Assembly (NCBI RefSeq): GCF_001905345.1
Contig: NZ_LFBV01000007.1
Location: forward strand, 124,001-188,000
DNA length: 64,000 nucleotides
Direction: 5' to 3'
Source of the DNA: Streptomyces uncialis
GTDB taxonomy: Bacteria > Actinomycetota > Actinomycetes > Streptomycetales > Streptomycetaceae
The position numbers were made by a program, and so were the translations under genes. Every line of letters starts with the position of its first letter. The stretch's first letter is position 1. The notes beneath the pieces are model-generated. The model was not told the origin of the DNA, ran no database searches, and saw only the letters and a program-made list of their open reading frames with translations. Of the stretch, positions 43,576-52,683 are shown in pieces.

Positions 43576-44346
43576 ATGAAGGCGGCAAGCAGAGGAACAT
43601 CCGTACTCAAGTCGGGGGCCAAACGGCTTCTGCGGCGTACCGGATTCGACATCGTGCGCAGTACCAACGTCCAGGGCGGGGTGGACGACTTCATCCCGTT
43701 CGAGGCGACGATGCGGGCCGCCCGTGCGGCCGGTCTGTCGATCGGTGACCATATCGACGCGGTCATGAACGGGACGCCTGGCGCCACCCAGTCCACCATC
43801 GACGAATTACGCGCGCTCGGCGTCTTCGCCGCCGACCCGAAAACGGTGCTGGAGATCGGCCCCGGGTCCGGACGGTATCTGGAGAAGACCATGAAGGAGT
43901 GCTCTCCCGGCCGCTACGAGATCTACGAGACGGCAGCGCCCTGGGCCGGCTATCTCGTGGACACCTTCGGTGTCGTGGCCCAGCCGACCGAGGGAAGCAG
44001 TCTCGCTCCGACGCCCGACGGCAGCGTCGACCTCGTCCAGGCCCACAAGGTCTTCAACACCGTGACCTTCCTGGTGGCCGTCCGCTACTTCTTCGAGATG
44101 GCCCGGGTCACGCGACCCGGCGGCCGGATCGTCTTCGACGTCATGACGGAGACCTGTCTGGACCCGGCGACGGTAGGCGTCTGGGCGGAGCGGGGCGGCT
44201 CGGGGCACGGCTCCTTCCCGGCCGCCCTGCCGCGCCGGACCTGCGTGGACCTCTTCGCGACCCTCGGCTGCGAGCTGGAGGCAGGCTTCACGGCGCCCAT
44301 GGGTGTCGCCTCCACGGAGGTGCTCGTCTTCGCCAAGAAGGCCTGA
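43576..44346 (+). CDS. SAM-dependent methyltransferase-like protein
   Basis: The 256-residue protein has a class I Rossmann core with VLEIGPGSGRYLEKTM (E-x-G-x-G-x-G), DGSVDLVQAHKVFNTVTF (motif II/post) and MARVTRPGGRIVFDVMT. The first 60 residues are basic and helical (SGAKRLLRRTGFDIVR), as in methyltransferases encoded beside polysaccharide genes. Substrate is unknown. It is preceded by GGGGGTC and followed by an APC permease 44 bases on, possibly co-transcribed. Confidence 0.78.
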   Translation: MKAASRGTSVLKSGAKRLLRRTGFDIVRSTNVQGGVDDFIPFEATMRAARAAGLSIGDHIDAVMNGTPGATQSTIDELRALGVFAADPKTVLEIGPGSGRYLEKTMKECSPGRYEIYETAAPWAGYLVDTFGVVAQPTEGSSLAPTPDGSVDLVQAHKVFNTVTFLVAVRYFFEMARVTRPGGRIVFDVMTETCLDPATVGVWAERGGSGHGSFPAALPRRTCVDLFATLGCELEAGFTAPMGVASTEVLVFAKKA

Positions 44347-44390
44347 CCCCGGCGCGAACACCGCTCCCGCGTGTGTGGCGTGTCCTCCCC

Positions 44391-45755
44391 ATGCGAGGAC
44401 GGATGCCGGGTATACGGCTTCGTGTGAAGATCACCACCGGCACACCACCGGAGACATCGGACGCTCCGACGGCACTCAAGAAGGCGTTGAGCACCCCACT
44501 GCTCTACTTCTTCATCCTGGGGGACATCCTCGGCGCGGGCGTGTACGTCCTCGTGGGCCAGATCGCCGGAGCCTCCGGCGGCGCCGTGTGGGTGCCCCTG
44601 ATCGTGGCGTTGTGCCTGGCCATGCTCACCGCCGCCTCGTATGTCGAGCTGGTCACCAAGTACCCGCGCGCGGGCGGGGCCTGCCACTACGTCAACCTGG
44701 CGTTCGGGCCCTTCGCCGGGTTCCTCGCCGGATTCTGCATGCTCGCCGCCGGTGTCGTGGCGGTGGGCGCACTGGCCCGCGGGTTCGGCGGTGACTACCT
44801 GTCCGAGTTCGTCTCCCTCCCCACGCTGCTCGTCACGACCGTCTTCCTGGCCGCGCTGGGGCTGCTGAACGCGCGCGGCATCAGGGAATCGACACGGGCC
44901 AACGTGGCCGCCACCGTCATCGAGGTCGGCGGACTGCTCCTCGTGATCGGCCTCGGTGCCTGGATCGTGCTGCGCGGCGACGGCGACATGTCGAGGCTGA
45001 CGGACCTCGGCGCCCCCGGCGAAGGGCCCGCGGCCGCCGCCCTGAGCGGGGCGGTGCTGGCCTACTACTCGTTCGTCGGGTTCGAGACATCCGTCAATGT
45101 GGCGGAGGAGACCCTTGACCCACGGCACTCGTACCCGAGGGCGCTCTTCGGCGCGCTGATCACGGCAGGTGTGGTGTACCTCCTGGTCGGCGCGGCCGCG
45201 GCGGCGTCCGTGTCCACCGAGAGGCTCGCCGGTTCCGACGGACCACTGCTCGAAGTCGTCCGTGCGGCGGGCGGTGTCCCGTCCCAGCTCTTCAGCGCCA
45301 TCGCGCTGGTGGCGGTCGCCAATGGCGCGCTGCTCACCGGCATCATGTCGTCACGCCTGGCCTACGGGATGGCCCGGGACGGCCTTCTGCCGCGCTTCCT
45401 GACGAGAGTGCTGCCCGGCCGGCGTACGCCGTGGGCGTCGATCGCGGCCACCACGGCTCTCTCGCTGCTGCTCGCGATGACCGGCGACGTGGCGACGCTG
45501 GCCTCGACCCTCGTCCTGCTGCTCCTGGTCGTCTTCTTCCTCGTCAACACCTCGGTGCTCGTACTGCGTCGGGACGCCGTCCCACGGGACCACTTCAGGA
45601 CACCGACGGCCGTCGCCCTCGCCGGGGCGGCGTCCTGCGTCGTGCTCGCGACCCAGATCGAGCGGGAGGTCTGGCTGAGGGGGGCGGCCGTCATCGCGGT
45701 GGGCGCCGTCCTGGGCATCGTCGCGGCGGTACGTCTGCGCGGACGGCCCGTCTGA
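44391..45755 (+). CDS. APC family amino acid permease
   Basis: The protein of about 454 residues has 12 predicted transmembrane helices. The start FFILGDILGAGVYVLVGQIA is typical of the amino acid-polyamine-organocation superfamily (G-A-G-I/V), and FVGFETSVNVAEETLDPRHS is the conserved F-x-G-F-E segment in helix 6. It probably imports or exchanges amino acids or amines. Three in-frame starts are possible (ATG 44391, ATG 44403 with GAGGACGG before it, GTG 44424). Confidence 0.84.
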   Translation: MRGRMPGIRLRVKITTGTPPETSDAPTALKKALSTPLLYFFILGDILGAGVYVLVGQIAGASGGAVWVPLIVALCLAMLTAASYVELVTKYPRAGGACHYVNLAFGPFAGFLAGFCMLAAGVVAVGALARGFGGDYLSEFVSLPTLLVTTVFLAALGLLNARGIRESTRANVAATVIEVGGLLLVIGLGAWIVLRGDGDMSRLTDLGAPGEGPAAAALSGAVLAYYSFVGFETSVNVAEETLDPRHSYPRALFGALITAGVVYLLVGAAAAASVSTERLAGSDGPLLEVVRAAGGVPSQLFSAIALVAVANGALLTGIMSSRLAYGMARDGLLPRFLTRVLPGRRTPWASIAATTALSLLLAMTGDVATLASTLVLLLLVVFFLVNTSVLVLRRDAVPRDHFRTPTAVALAGAASCVVLATQIEREVWLRGAAVIAVGAVLGIVAAVRLRGRPV

Positions 45756-45817
45756 ACCTGCGTCGCGGTGTGCGGCACGCGCGGCTGTGGCGACGGGCGC
45801 GGATGCCGCACGCGTTC

Positions 45818-45855
45818 GGCGGTGGCGTCACCGCGGTCACGGTGACGCCACCGCC
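45818..45855. terminator. Strong bidirectional terminator hairpin
   Basis: A perfect 16-base inverted repeat (GGCGGTGGCGTCACCG and its complement) surrounds a 6-base loop (CGGTCA) in the gap between the convergent permease and DJ-1 genes. It fits an intrinsic terminator without a U-tract serving both strands. Confidence 0.75.
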
Positions 45856-45898
45856 GAGCGGGACGGTCGCGGACCCGGCCCGTCGGCCGGGCAGTCGG

Positions 45899-46444
45899 TC
45901 AGGGAGCGGACACCCGGGCGAACTCCTCGGTGAAGGCGCCGGTGAAGTCCTTGAGGTCATCGGGCCGCCGGCTGGTGATCAGGGCGTTGGGGCCGTTGCG
46001 GCAGACACGCACCGGCTCGTCGACCCAGGTGCCACCCGCGTTGCGGATGTCGGTGCGCAGGCTGGGCCACGACGTCAGGGTCCGCCCGCCGACCACATCC
46101 GCCTCGATCAGGGTCCAGGGCGCGTGGCAGATCGCGGCCACGGGTTTTCCGGAGTCGAAGAACGCGCGTACGAACGCCACGGCGGACTCGTCCATGCGGA
46201 GCGCGTCGGGATTGGCGACGCCACCCGGCAGCACCAGCCCGTCGAAATCCGCGTGGTCCGTCCCGCCCACCACCTGGTCGACCGGGAATGTGTCGCCGCG
46301 GTCGAGGTGATTGAACGCCTGTACACATCCCTCCTCGGTGGAGATCAGCGACGGACTGCCGCCCGCGTCGATCACGGCCTGCCACGGTTCCGTCAGTTCC
46401 ACCTGTTCGATACCTTCGGGGGCCACCAGAAAGGCGATCCTCAC
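45899..46444 (-). CDS. DJ-1/PfpI (class I glutamine amidotransferase-like) protein
   Basis: The 181-residue protein starts at GTG 46444 (RIAFLVAPEGIEQVELTEPW), with GAGGAG 9 bases upstream. It shows GLVLPGGVANPDALRM and the nucleophile elbow VAAICHAPWTLIEADVVGG, with Cys as the catalytic residue, and NAGGTWVDEPV. Members are glyoxalase/deglycase-like or stress-related proteins (YhbO/PfpI type). It is monocistronic. Confidence 0.86.
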   Translation of the reverse strand: MRIAFLVAPEGIEQVELTEPWQAVIDAGGSPSLISTEEGCVQAFNHLDRGDTFPVDQVVGGTDHADFDGLVLPGGVANPDALRMDESAVAFVRAFFDSGKPVAAICHAPWTLIEADVVGGRTLTSWPSLRTDIRNAGGTWVDEPVRVCRNGPNALITSRRPDDLKDFTGAFTEEFARVSAP

Positions 46445-46823
46445 GCTGCTCACTCCTCTCCTGCTCGGTGCCACCAGCGGGAGCGCGCCGGTCGGGGAGC
46501 GGCGCCGTCCGCGTGGAGAGCGGCTTCCGGGTACCGCGCTCGGGGTGGCCTCTGGAGCCCCGGCTACCCGTGGCCCACCGGACCATTCACGCCCGGACAG
46601 CCTCGTGGCCGAACCGTTCGCGGCCGGCGCGGGGCCGTCGGCTGCTCCGGACCGGGCCCGCCCGCTGGATCGGGCCGACCGGCGTAGGGTCGACCGCGTT
46701 GGGGCCGACCGGCGTTCTGCCGTGGTATGTCACCGAAAGCCCCCATTCTATTCGGCGTCCCCTCGTTCCGCAGCGGACGGCGTCCCGCGTGCGAACGGCG
46801 GCCACCCGCCGTGCCGGGGGAGT

Positions 46824-46976
46824 CTCGGGGAAACCTTCCGCGACGTGCTCGTCGAGATGTTCCCCCGAGCCGGGACCGAGGGTGAAGCGGCCGTCGGACA
46901 ACAGGGCGAGGTACCGCCCGTCCGTGTCGCGTCGCGGGTGAGGAGCGCGGAGGCCGTATGCCGCCGTGACCAGCAT
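46824..46976 (-). pseudogene. Possible remnant of an LLM-class F420-dependent oxidoreductase
   Basis: On the minus strand, about 30 residues read RYLALLSDGRFTLGPGSGEH followed by LDEHVAEGFPE. This corresponds to the conserved block of F420-dependent LLM-class enzymes (usually LSDGRFTLGxGSGExLNEHVVGRGWP). Neither the N-terminal barrel nor the continuation is present, so this is at most a fossil fragment. It lies in the promoter region of the next gene. Confidence 0.45.
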
Positions 46977-46987
46977 ATGATCGACAC

Positions 46988-47017
46988 TTGCGGTGATGAT
47001 TAGGTAAGGCTTACCGT
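46988..47017 (+). promoter_or_regulatory. Candidate promoter of the glutamate-synthase-like operon
   Basis: TTGCGG at 46988-46993 and TACCGT at 47012-47017 are 18 bases apart and resemble -35 and -10 elements. The iron box at 47000-47018 would cover the -10 element, as expected for iron-dependent repression. Confidence 0.4.
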
Positions 47018-47018
47018 A
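47000..47018. promoter_or_regulatory. DmdR/IdeR/DtxR-type iron box
   Basis: The 19-base site TTAGGTAAGGCTTACCGTA matches the known actinobacterial iron box TTAGGTTAGGCTAACCTAA at 15 of 19 positions. Its core GGTAAG-G-CTTACC is a perfect palindrome. It lies 110 bases before the glutamate-synthase-like start. An iron-dependent repressor of the DmdR type would therefore switch this operon on under iron shortage (inference). Confidence 0.75.
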
Positions 47019-47127
47019 CCCAATCGCACCACTCGGGGCTCGGCCGTCGTACCGGTCCGCCCGCGGCGAGCGCTTCACCGACGCAGCCTGGCCGTCCGCT
47101 GCCGGAATTCTCGCCGACAGGACCCAC

Positions 47128-50100
47128 GTGAACCATTCCCCCCTCGGTCTGTACAGCCCTGCCCGCGAACACAGCGACTGCGGTGTCGGCTTCGTGACCC
47201 GTCTCGACGGCGTGCCGAGCCACGACGTCATCCGCAAGGGCGACGAAGCGCTCCGCGCCATCCCGCACCGCGGCGGCAAGTCCGCCGAAGGTGTCGGCGA
47301 CGGCGCGGGCGTGAGCGTCGATCTGTCGGTGGAGTTCTTCGGCGCGCTCACCGGCGAAGAACTGCGCGCCGGACACTTCGGCGTCGCGAACTGCTTCGTC
47401 CCGACCGACGCCGCCCGCCGCGCCGCCGCGGTCGACCTCGTCGCCCGGAGCATCGCGGGCCAGGGGTTCGAGGTCCTGCTGGTCCGCGACGTCCCCGTGG
47501 ACCACGGCGTCGCCCGGCCCGCGGCCGAGCGGTACCAGCTGCCCGTCGTGCAATGGGTGTTCCGTGCCCCCGAGGACTGGGAACGCGCCGAGGTCGACGC
47601 CGCGGCCCACCGCGCGCTGCTCGCCGTCGAGTCCGTCGCCTACGCCGACGACACCCACAGCGGGCTGTACCCGCTGTCCCTGAGCGCGCGGACGCAGGTG
47701 CTCAAGGGACGGCTCAACTCCGACGAGGTCATCGGCTACTTCCGCGACCTCCGCGACCCCCGGCACTCCGTCCGGTCGCTGTACTTCCACACCCGGTTCT
47801 CCACGAACACCGAGCCGCACCCCACCATGGCGCAGCCGTTCCGCCTCATGGCGCACAACGGTGAGCTCAACACCGACCGCAAGAACCGGCTCTCCGACGA
47901 GGCACTCGCCCGCGCCCGCACCCGGAGCATCGTGCGCCCACCCGGGCAGTCGGACTCCAGCAGGCTCGACCAGACCTTGCAGAGCCGGGTGTTCGACGAC
48001 GGACTGGACATCGTCGAGGCGGTCGTGTCCCTCATGCCGCCCGCGTGGGAGAACGACCGCACCCTGCCCACCGCCGTCCGCGACATGCTGGAGTACTTCT
48101 CCCTGTACGAGGAGAAGAACGACGGCCCGGCGGCCGTGATCTTCAGCGACGGGAACGTCGTCGGCGCCCGCCTCGACCGGCTCGGACTGCGCCCGCTGCG
48201 CACGGTGGAGACCGCCGACTACCTCATGGTGTCGTCGGAGGCCGGCCAGGTCGCCTTCCCCGACGACGAGGTCGTCCACCGGGGCCGTATCGAGGCCGGC
48301 GGCATGCTCGTCGTCGACCACCGCACCGGCCGCCGGATGCGCACCCGCGAGATCCTCGACACCCTCGCCGCACGCCGCCCCTACTCCGAACTGCTCACCG
48401 CGGCACGGGTCGACCTCGACGACCTCCCCGCCCCCGACTACGAGCGCGGTACGACGACGCTCGGGTACGACGGCGACCTCACGCTCGCCGGGCGGTACGT
48501 GGCGTACTCGCTGAACCAGGAGAGCTTCCGGTTCATGCTCGACCCGATGCTCGCCAACGGGTCCGAACGGATCTCGGCGATGGGGTACGGCAACGCCATC
48601 AACGCGCTCAGCGACACCGAGGGCGGTATGGCGAAGTACTTCTCGCAGCGCTTCGCCCAGGTGACCAACCCGCCGCTCGACAGCATCCGCGAGGCCGACG
48701 GCATGAGCATGCGGGTCGCCCTCGGCCCGAAGCCCGACGGCACCGGCGACACCAACGGCAGGCAGCTCGTCCTGTCCTCGCCCGTGCTCGGACACCTCGA
48801 CATGGTCCGGCTGCGCGACCAGCGGATCGTCCCGCTGGAGCGGTTCGCCATGCTCTACGTCCCGGTGACCGGTGACGAGACCGCGAACGCCGACGCGCTG
48901 CGGTCCGCCCTCGACCGGCTCTGCGACGACGTCGAGCGGTTCGCCACCGAGGGGGGCGGCATCGCGCTCCTCACCGACCGGGCCATCTCCTCGACCCACG
49001 CTCCGCTGCCGGTGATCCACGCCGTCGCGGCGGTGAACCAGCGCCTCATCGAGACAGGGCTGCGGCTGCGCGTCTCGATCGTGACGGAAAGCGGTCAGCT
49101 GGCCTCCTCCCACCATGTCGCGACCGCCCTCGGCTTCGGCGCCTCCGCCGTCTACAGCCTCAGCGCACGGCTGCGCGCCGAGGAGAAGCACCCGAGCGCA
49201 CCCGCGCCCGCGGGCGAGATCACCGCCACCGATCTGGCGCTGGCGAGATTCCGCAAGGCGGCCGAGAAGTCGCTCGCCAAGACCATGGGCCGCGTCGGGC
49301 TGTGCACCGCCGAGAGCTACATCGGCGGCGAGTTCTTCGAACCGAACTACCTCGACACCCGCGACGACGTGTTCGCCCGGATCTTCCCGCACATGGACGC
49401 CCCGGTCGGCGGTGTCGGCTTCGCCCGGGTCGCGCAGGCCGCGACGGACTGGCACGAGCGGGCCCGCACGGTGGAGACCGAGCAGCAGATCCCGCTGCTC
49501 GGCCTGTTCAAGGAACGGTCGGACGGCGCCGGGCACTCGTTCGGCGTCACCGCCGTGCGCGGCTTCGGCGGGATGACCGAGGAGCGGCCGGAGTTCGGCC
49601 GCCCGGCCGACCCGGAGGCGCTGCGCCTGCTCACCCTCGGCCAGCTCGACGACGCGTTCGGCATCACCGACACTGCGTACCGGAACACCGGGTACGACGC
49701 GCTCAGCGACGCAGAGATCGACGCGTTCCGGATCACCCCCGGATACCGCGCCTTCCTGCGGACCACCCACGAGGAGCGGGCCCGCCGCCCGGCCGCGCTG
49801 CGCGATGTCCTCGCGCTGCCCGCGGACGTCACCGGGCTGCGCACCCCGGAGGAATTCGCCCGGGAGCTCGGCCGGTTCTCCCTCACCGGCAACGCGAACG
49901 TCATGGTCCGCGGGATGACCGTCTCCGTCCAGGAACCGGACACCGGCACGACACCGCCGGACGGCACCGTCACCGCCCGGCTGCGCCTCATGGCCCCGGG
50001 ACCCGACGGGGCGCGGCGGCACACCGCGCTCGCCGACGGACTCGCGCTCGCGCATCCGGACGAGGCCGTCACCCGGGAGACGGACGCCGACGGTGTCGTC

Positions 50101-52683
50101 GTCGCCGCGGTCGGCACCGCCGCGCGACTGCTCACGCTCCTCACGGGCGCGCCCGGGAGCCTGGAGCCCGACGAGGTGCAGCCCGCGCACGAGATCACCC
50201 GCGCGCTGGCCTCCGGCGCGATGAGCCACGGCGCGCTGGTGGCGACCGCGCACGAGGCCGTCGCGCACGGCACGAACATGGTCGGCGGCATGTCGAACAG
50301 CGGCGAGGGCGGCGAGCACCACTCCCGGTACGGCACCATCCGCGGCTCCCGGATCAAGCAGTTCGCGTCCGGCCGGTTCGGTATCTGGGCGGGCTACCTC
50401 GCCGACCCGATGCTCCAGGAGCTGGAGATCAAGATCGGCCAGGGCGCGAAGCCCGGCGAGGGCGGCCAGCTGCCCGCGCCGAAGGTCACCGTCGACATCG
50501 CGGCGGCCCGCGGCGGCACCCCCGGCATCGAGCTCATCTCACCGCCGCCGCACCACGACACCTACTCGATCGAGGACCTCGCGCAGCTCATCCACGACTG
50601 CAAGGCCGCGCGGGTCCGGGTCGTCGTCAAGCTCGTGTCCTCGGAGGGCATCGGCACCATCGCGGTCGGCGTCGCCAAGGCCGGCGCGGACGTGATCAAC
50701 GTCGCCGGGAACACCGGCGGCACCGGCGCCGCCGCCGTCACCAGCCTCAAGTACGCCGGGCGGTCGGCGGAGATCGGCGTCGCCGAGGTGCACCAGGCGC
50801 TCGTCGCCAACGGGCTCCGGCAGAAGGTCACCCTGCGCTGCTCCGGCGCGCACCAGACCGGCGGCGACGTCGTCACCTCGGCCCTGCTCGGGGCCGACAG
50901 CTTCGAGTTCGGTACGACCGCGCTCATGATGCTCGGCTGTGTCATGGCGAAGAACTGCAATGTGAAGTGCCCCGCCGGGCTCACCACGAACGCCGAGGCG
51001 TTCGAGGGCGACCCGCGCGCGCTCGCGCAGTACCTGCTCAACATCGCGCACGACGTCCGGCAGATCCTCGCCCGCCTCGGACTGCGCTCGTTGCGCGACG
51101 CCCGGGGACGCACGGACCTGCTGCAACTGCTCGACCACCCCGCGAGCGTCGGACGCCTCGACGTACGGCGGCTGCTCGCGCGCGTGCCGGAGAAGACGGT
51201 CGCTGACCCGGAGTACCTGGAGAAGGACTTCACCACCGACGACGCCCTGATCGAGCTCGTCCGGGCCGCGCTCCTCGACCGGCGCGAGCCCACCGCGCTC
51301 ATCGAGGGCATCCGGCTCGGCAACAGCGACAAGTCGGTCGGCGGACAGCTCGGCATCGATGTCGAACGGCTCCTCAACCATGAACTCGGCGCCGACGACC
51401 TCGCGGGCGTGCCCGCGGTCGTGACCGACGACCGGGGCCGTCGCCGCCTCGCCGACGGCGCCGTCCGCATCCGCACCACCGGGTCCGCCGGCCAGTCGTA
51501 CGGCGTGTTCTGCAACGACGGAGTCACACTCGAACACACCGGCACCGCGAACGACGGTGTCGGCAAGAGCCAGAGCGGCGGCCGGATCGTCGTCCGCGCC
51601 CCGGGCGGCGGCAGCGCCGAACGCGGCGGCAACGTGCTCATCGGGAACTTCGCGCTGTTCGGCGCGACCGGCGGCCGGACGTTCGTCCAGGGGGAGGCCG
51701 GTGACCGGTTCGCCGTGCGCAACTCCGGCGCGACCGCGGTCGTGGAGGGCGTCGGGGACTTCGGCTGCGAGTACATGACCGGCGGCACCGTGCTCAACCT
51801 CGGCGGCTTCGGCAAGGGCCTCGGCAACGGTATGAGCGGCGGGTTCCTCTACCAGTACGACCCGTCGGGCGAGCTGAGCGGCCGGGTGAGCGCCGACTCC
51901 CTGCGGGTGTTCCCGGTGACCGGCACCGAGCACGGCGCCTTCCACGAGGAAGCCGTGCGGCTGCTGCTGGAGTGGCATCTGGAGGCCACCGGCTCGAAGC
52001 TCGCGGCCCGGCTGCTGGCGGACTGGAGCACCGAGCGGCGGCACATGTACTGCGGGATGCCGCGGTCGCTGCTGCTGTACCAGGACGCCACCGAGATCCT
52101 CGCCGCCGCGACCCGCTCCGAGCTCCTCGACGAGCTCGCGACATCGATCGCGACGGACAAGCTCCGCGCGTTCAAGGTCGACTACCGCGACCGCCGTACC
52201 GTGCTCGGCGGCCGTGCCCCGGCGCTCGGCGACCAGGGCGGCGACGACATGTTCTCGCTGCTGTCGTCGTACACGGTGCTCGGCGTCGCGCAGGACCTCG
52301 CGCTCAAGCGGGTGCCCGGCGCGAGCGGCCTGGACGATCCCCGGGTCGCCGAGGCCGTCCGCAACCTCGTGCTGACCGAGGACTTCTTCGTCAAGCAACG
52401 CGTCGTGAAGTACCTGCGCGGCACCCTGGAGCGGTTCGGCGACGACGAGCTCGCCACGCTCATCGCGATCAAGCGTCTCGACGACTACAAGCGCGCGCTG
52501 ACGCAGCGGAACAACCTGAGCGTGGACGCCCCCGGCACCTACGGCTGGATCATCCACCAGACCACGAAGAACGTCGGCCGCGTCCGGGCCGCCCGGTTCG
52601 ACGAACTCCTCGCGACCGCGGCACTTGAGGACATCGCCGGACGACGCACCCCGCAGGCCCCGACCGAAGCGGTGACCACATGA
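47128..52683 (+). CDS. Divergent, oversized glutamate-synthase-like (GltB-related) protein
   Basis: The 1851-residue protein has the GltB order: class II glutaminase domain with catalytic Cys18 (EHSDCGVGFV), an FMN/2-oxoglutarate barrel (GTNMVGGMSNSGEGGEHHSR; QGAKPGEGGQLPAPKV; LISPPPHHDTYSIEDLAQLI) and a C-terminal beta-helix (GGTVLNLGGFGKGLGNGMSG). It is about 300 residues longer than usual and has a C-terminal extension after about residue 1633 that I do not recognise. Several core motifs differ: VAGNTGGTGAA where GHDGGTGAS is usual, and the 3Fe-4S cysteines are spaced C-x5-C-x3-C (residues 1271, 1277, 1281) instead of C-x5-C-x4-C. It probably transfers ammonia from glutamine, but the acceptor may not be 2-oxoglutarate. 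An iron box precedes it, and the stop overlaps the reductase start. Confidence 0.8.
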   Translation: MNHSPLGLYSPAREHSDCGVGFVTRLDGVPSHDVIRKGDEALRAIPHRGGKSAEGVGDGAGVSVDLSVEFFGALTGEELRAGHFGVANCFVPTDAARRAAAVDLVARSIAGQGFEVLLVRDVPVDHGVARPAAERYQLPVVQWVFRAPEDWERAEVDAAAHRALLAVESVAYADDTHSGLYPLSLSARTQVLKGRLNSDEVIGYFRDLRDPRHSVRSLYFHTRFSTNTEPHPTMAQPFRLMAHNGELNTDRKNRLSDEALARARTRSIVRPPGQSDSSRLDQTLQSRVFDDGLDIVEAVVSLMPPAWENDRTLPTAVRDMLEYFSLYEEKNDGPAAVIFSDGNVVGARLDRLGLRPLRTVETADYLMVSSEAGQVAFPDDEVVHRGRIEAGGMLVVDHRTGRRMRTREILDTLAARRPYSELLTAARVDLDDLPAPDYERGTTTLGYDGDLTLAGRYVAYSLNQESFRFMLDPMLANGSERISAMGYGNAINALSDTEGGMAKYFSQRFAQVTNPPLDSIREADGMSMRVALGPKPDGTGDTNGRQLVLSSPVLGHLDMVRLRDQRIVPLERFAMLYVPVTGDETANADALRSALDRLCDDVERFATEGGGIALLTDRAISSTHAPLPVIHAVAAVNQRLIETGLRLRVSIVTESGQLASSHHVATALGFGASAVYSLSARLRAEEKHPSAPAPAGEITATDLALARFRKAAEKSLAKTMGRVGLCTAESYIGGEFFEPNYLDTRDDVFARIFPHMDAPVGGVGFARVAQAATDWHERARTVETEQQIPLLGLFKERSDGAGHSFGVTAVRGFGGMTEERPEFGRPADPEALRLLTLGQLDDAFGITDTAYRNTGYDALSDAEIDAFRITPGYRAFLRTTHEERARRPAALRDVLALPADVTGLRTPEEFARELGRFSLTGNANVMVRGMTVSVQEPDTGTTPPDGTVTARLRLMAPGPDGARRHTALADGLALAHPDEAVTRETDADGVVVAAVGTAARLLTLLTGAPGSLEPDEVQPAHEITRALASGAMSHGALVATAHEAVAHGTNMVGGMSNSGEGGEHHSRYGTIRGSRIKQFASGRFGIWAGYLADPMLQELEIKIGQGAKPGEGGQLPAPKVTVDIAAARGGTPGIELISPPPHHDTYSIEDLAQLIHDCKAARVRVVVKLVSSEGIGTIAVGVAKAGADVINVAGNTGGTGAAAVTSLKYAGRSAEIGVAEVHQALVANGLRQKVTLRCSGAHQTGGDVVTSALLGADSFEFGTTALMMLGCVMAKNCNVKCPAGLTTNAEAFEGDPRALAQYLLNIAHDVRQILARLGLRSLRDARGRTDLLQLLDHPASVGRLDVRRLLARVPEKTVADPEYLEKDFTTDDALIELVRAALLDRREPTALIEGIRLGNSDKSVGGQLGIDVERLLNHELGADDLAGVPAVVTDDRGRRRLADGAVRIRTTGSAGQSYGVFCNDGVTLEHTGTANDGVGKSQSGGRIVVRAPGGGSAERGGNVLIGNFALFGATGGRTFVQGEAGDRFAVRNSGATAVVEGVGDFGCEYMTGGTVLNLGGFGKGLGNGMSGGFLYQYDPSGELSGRVSADSLRVFPVTGTEHGAFHEEAVRLLLEWHLEATGSKLAARLLADWSTERRHMYCGMPRSLLLYQDATEILAAATRSELLDELATSIATDKLRAFKVDYRDRRTVLGGRAPALGDQGGDDMFSLLSSYTVLGVAQDLALKRVPGASGLDDPRVAEAVRNLVLTEDFFVKQRVVKYLRGTLERFGDDELATLIAIKRLDDYKRALTQRNNLSVDAPGTYGWIIHQTTKNVGRVRAARFDELLATAALEDIAGRRTPQAPTEAVTT

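Larger units (their letters stand above)
46445..47127. other. Intergenic region with gene remnant and iron-regulated promoter
   Basis: These 683 bases lie between two divergent genes. Besides the listed remnant and iron box, there is a duplicated GGGCCGACCGGCGT element at about 46672-46714. No intact gene is recognised. Confidence 0.5.

Noticed and set aside
47011..50322. Very long antisense open frame (1103 codons) opposite the GltB-like gene
   Set aside because: It is the usual mirror frame of a GC-rich gene with third-position bias; the translation has Val/Arg/Gly/His-rich low-complexity content and no family motif.
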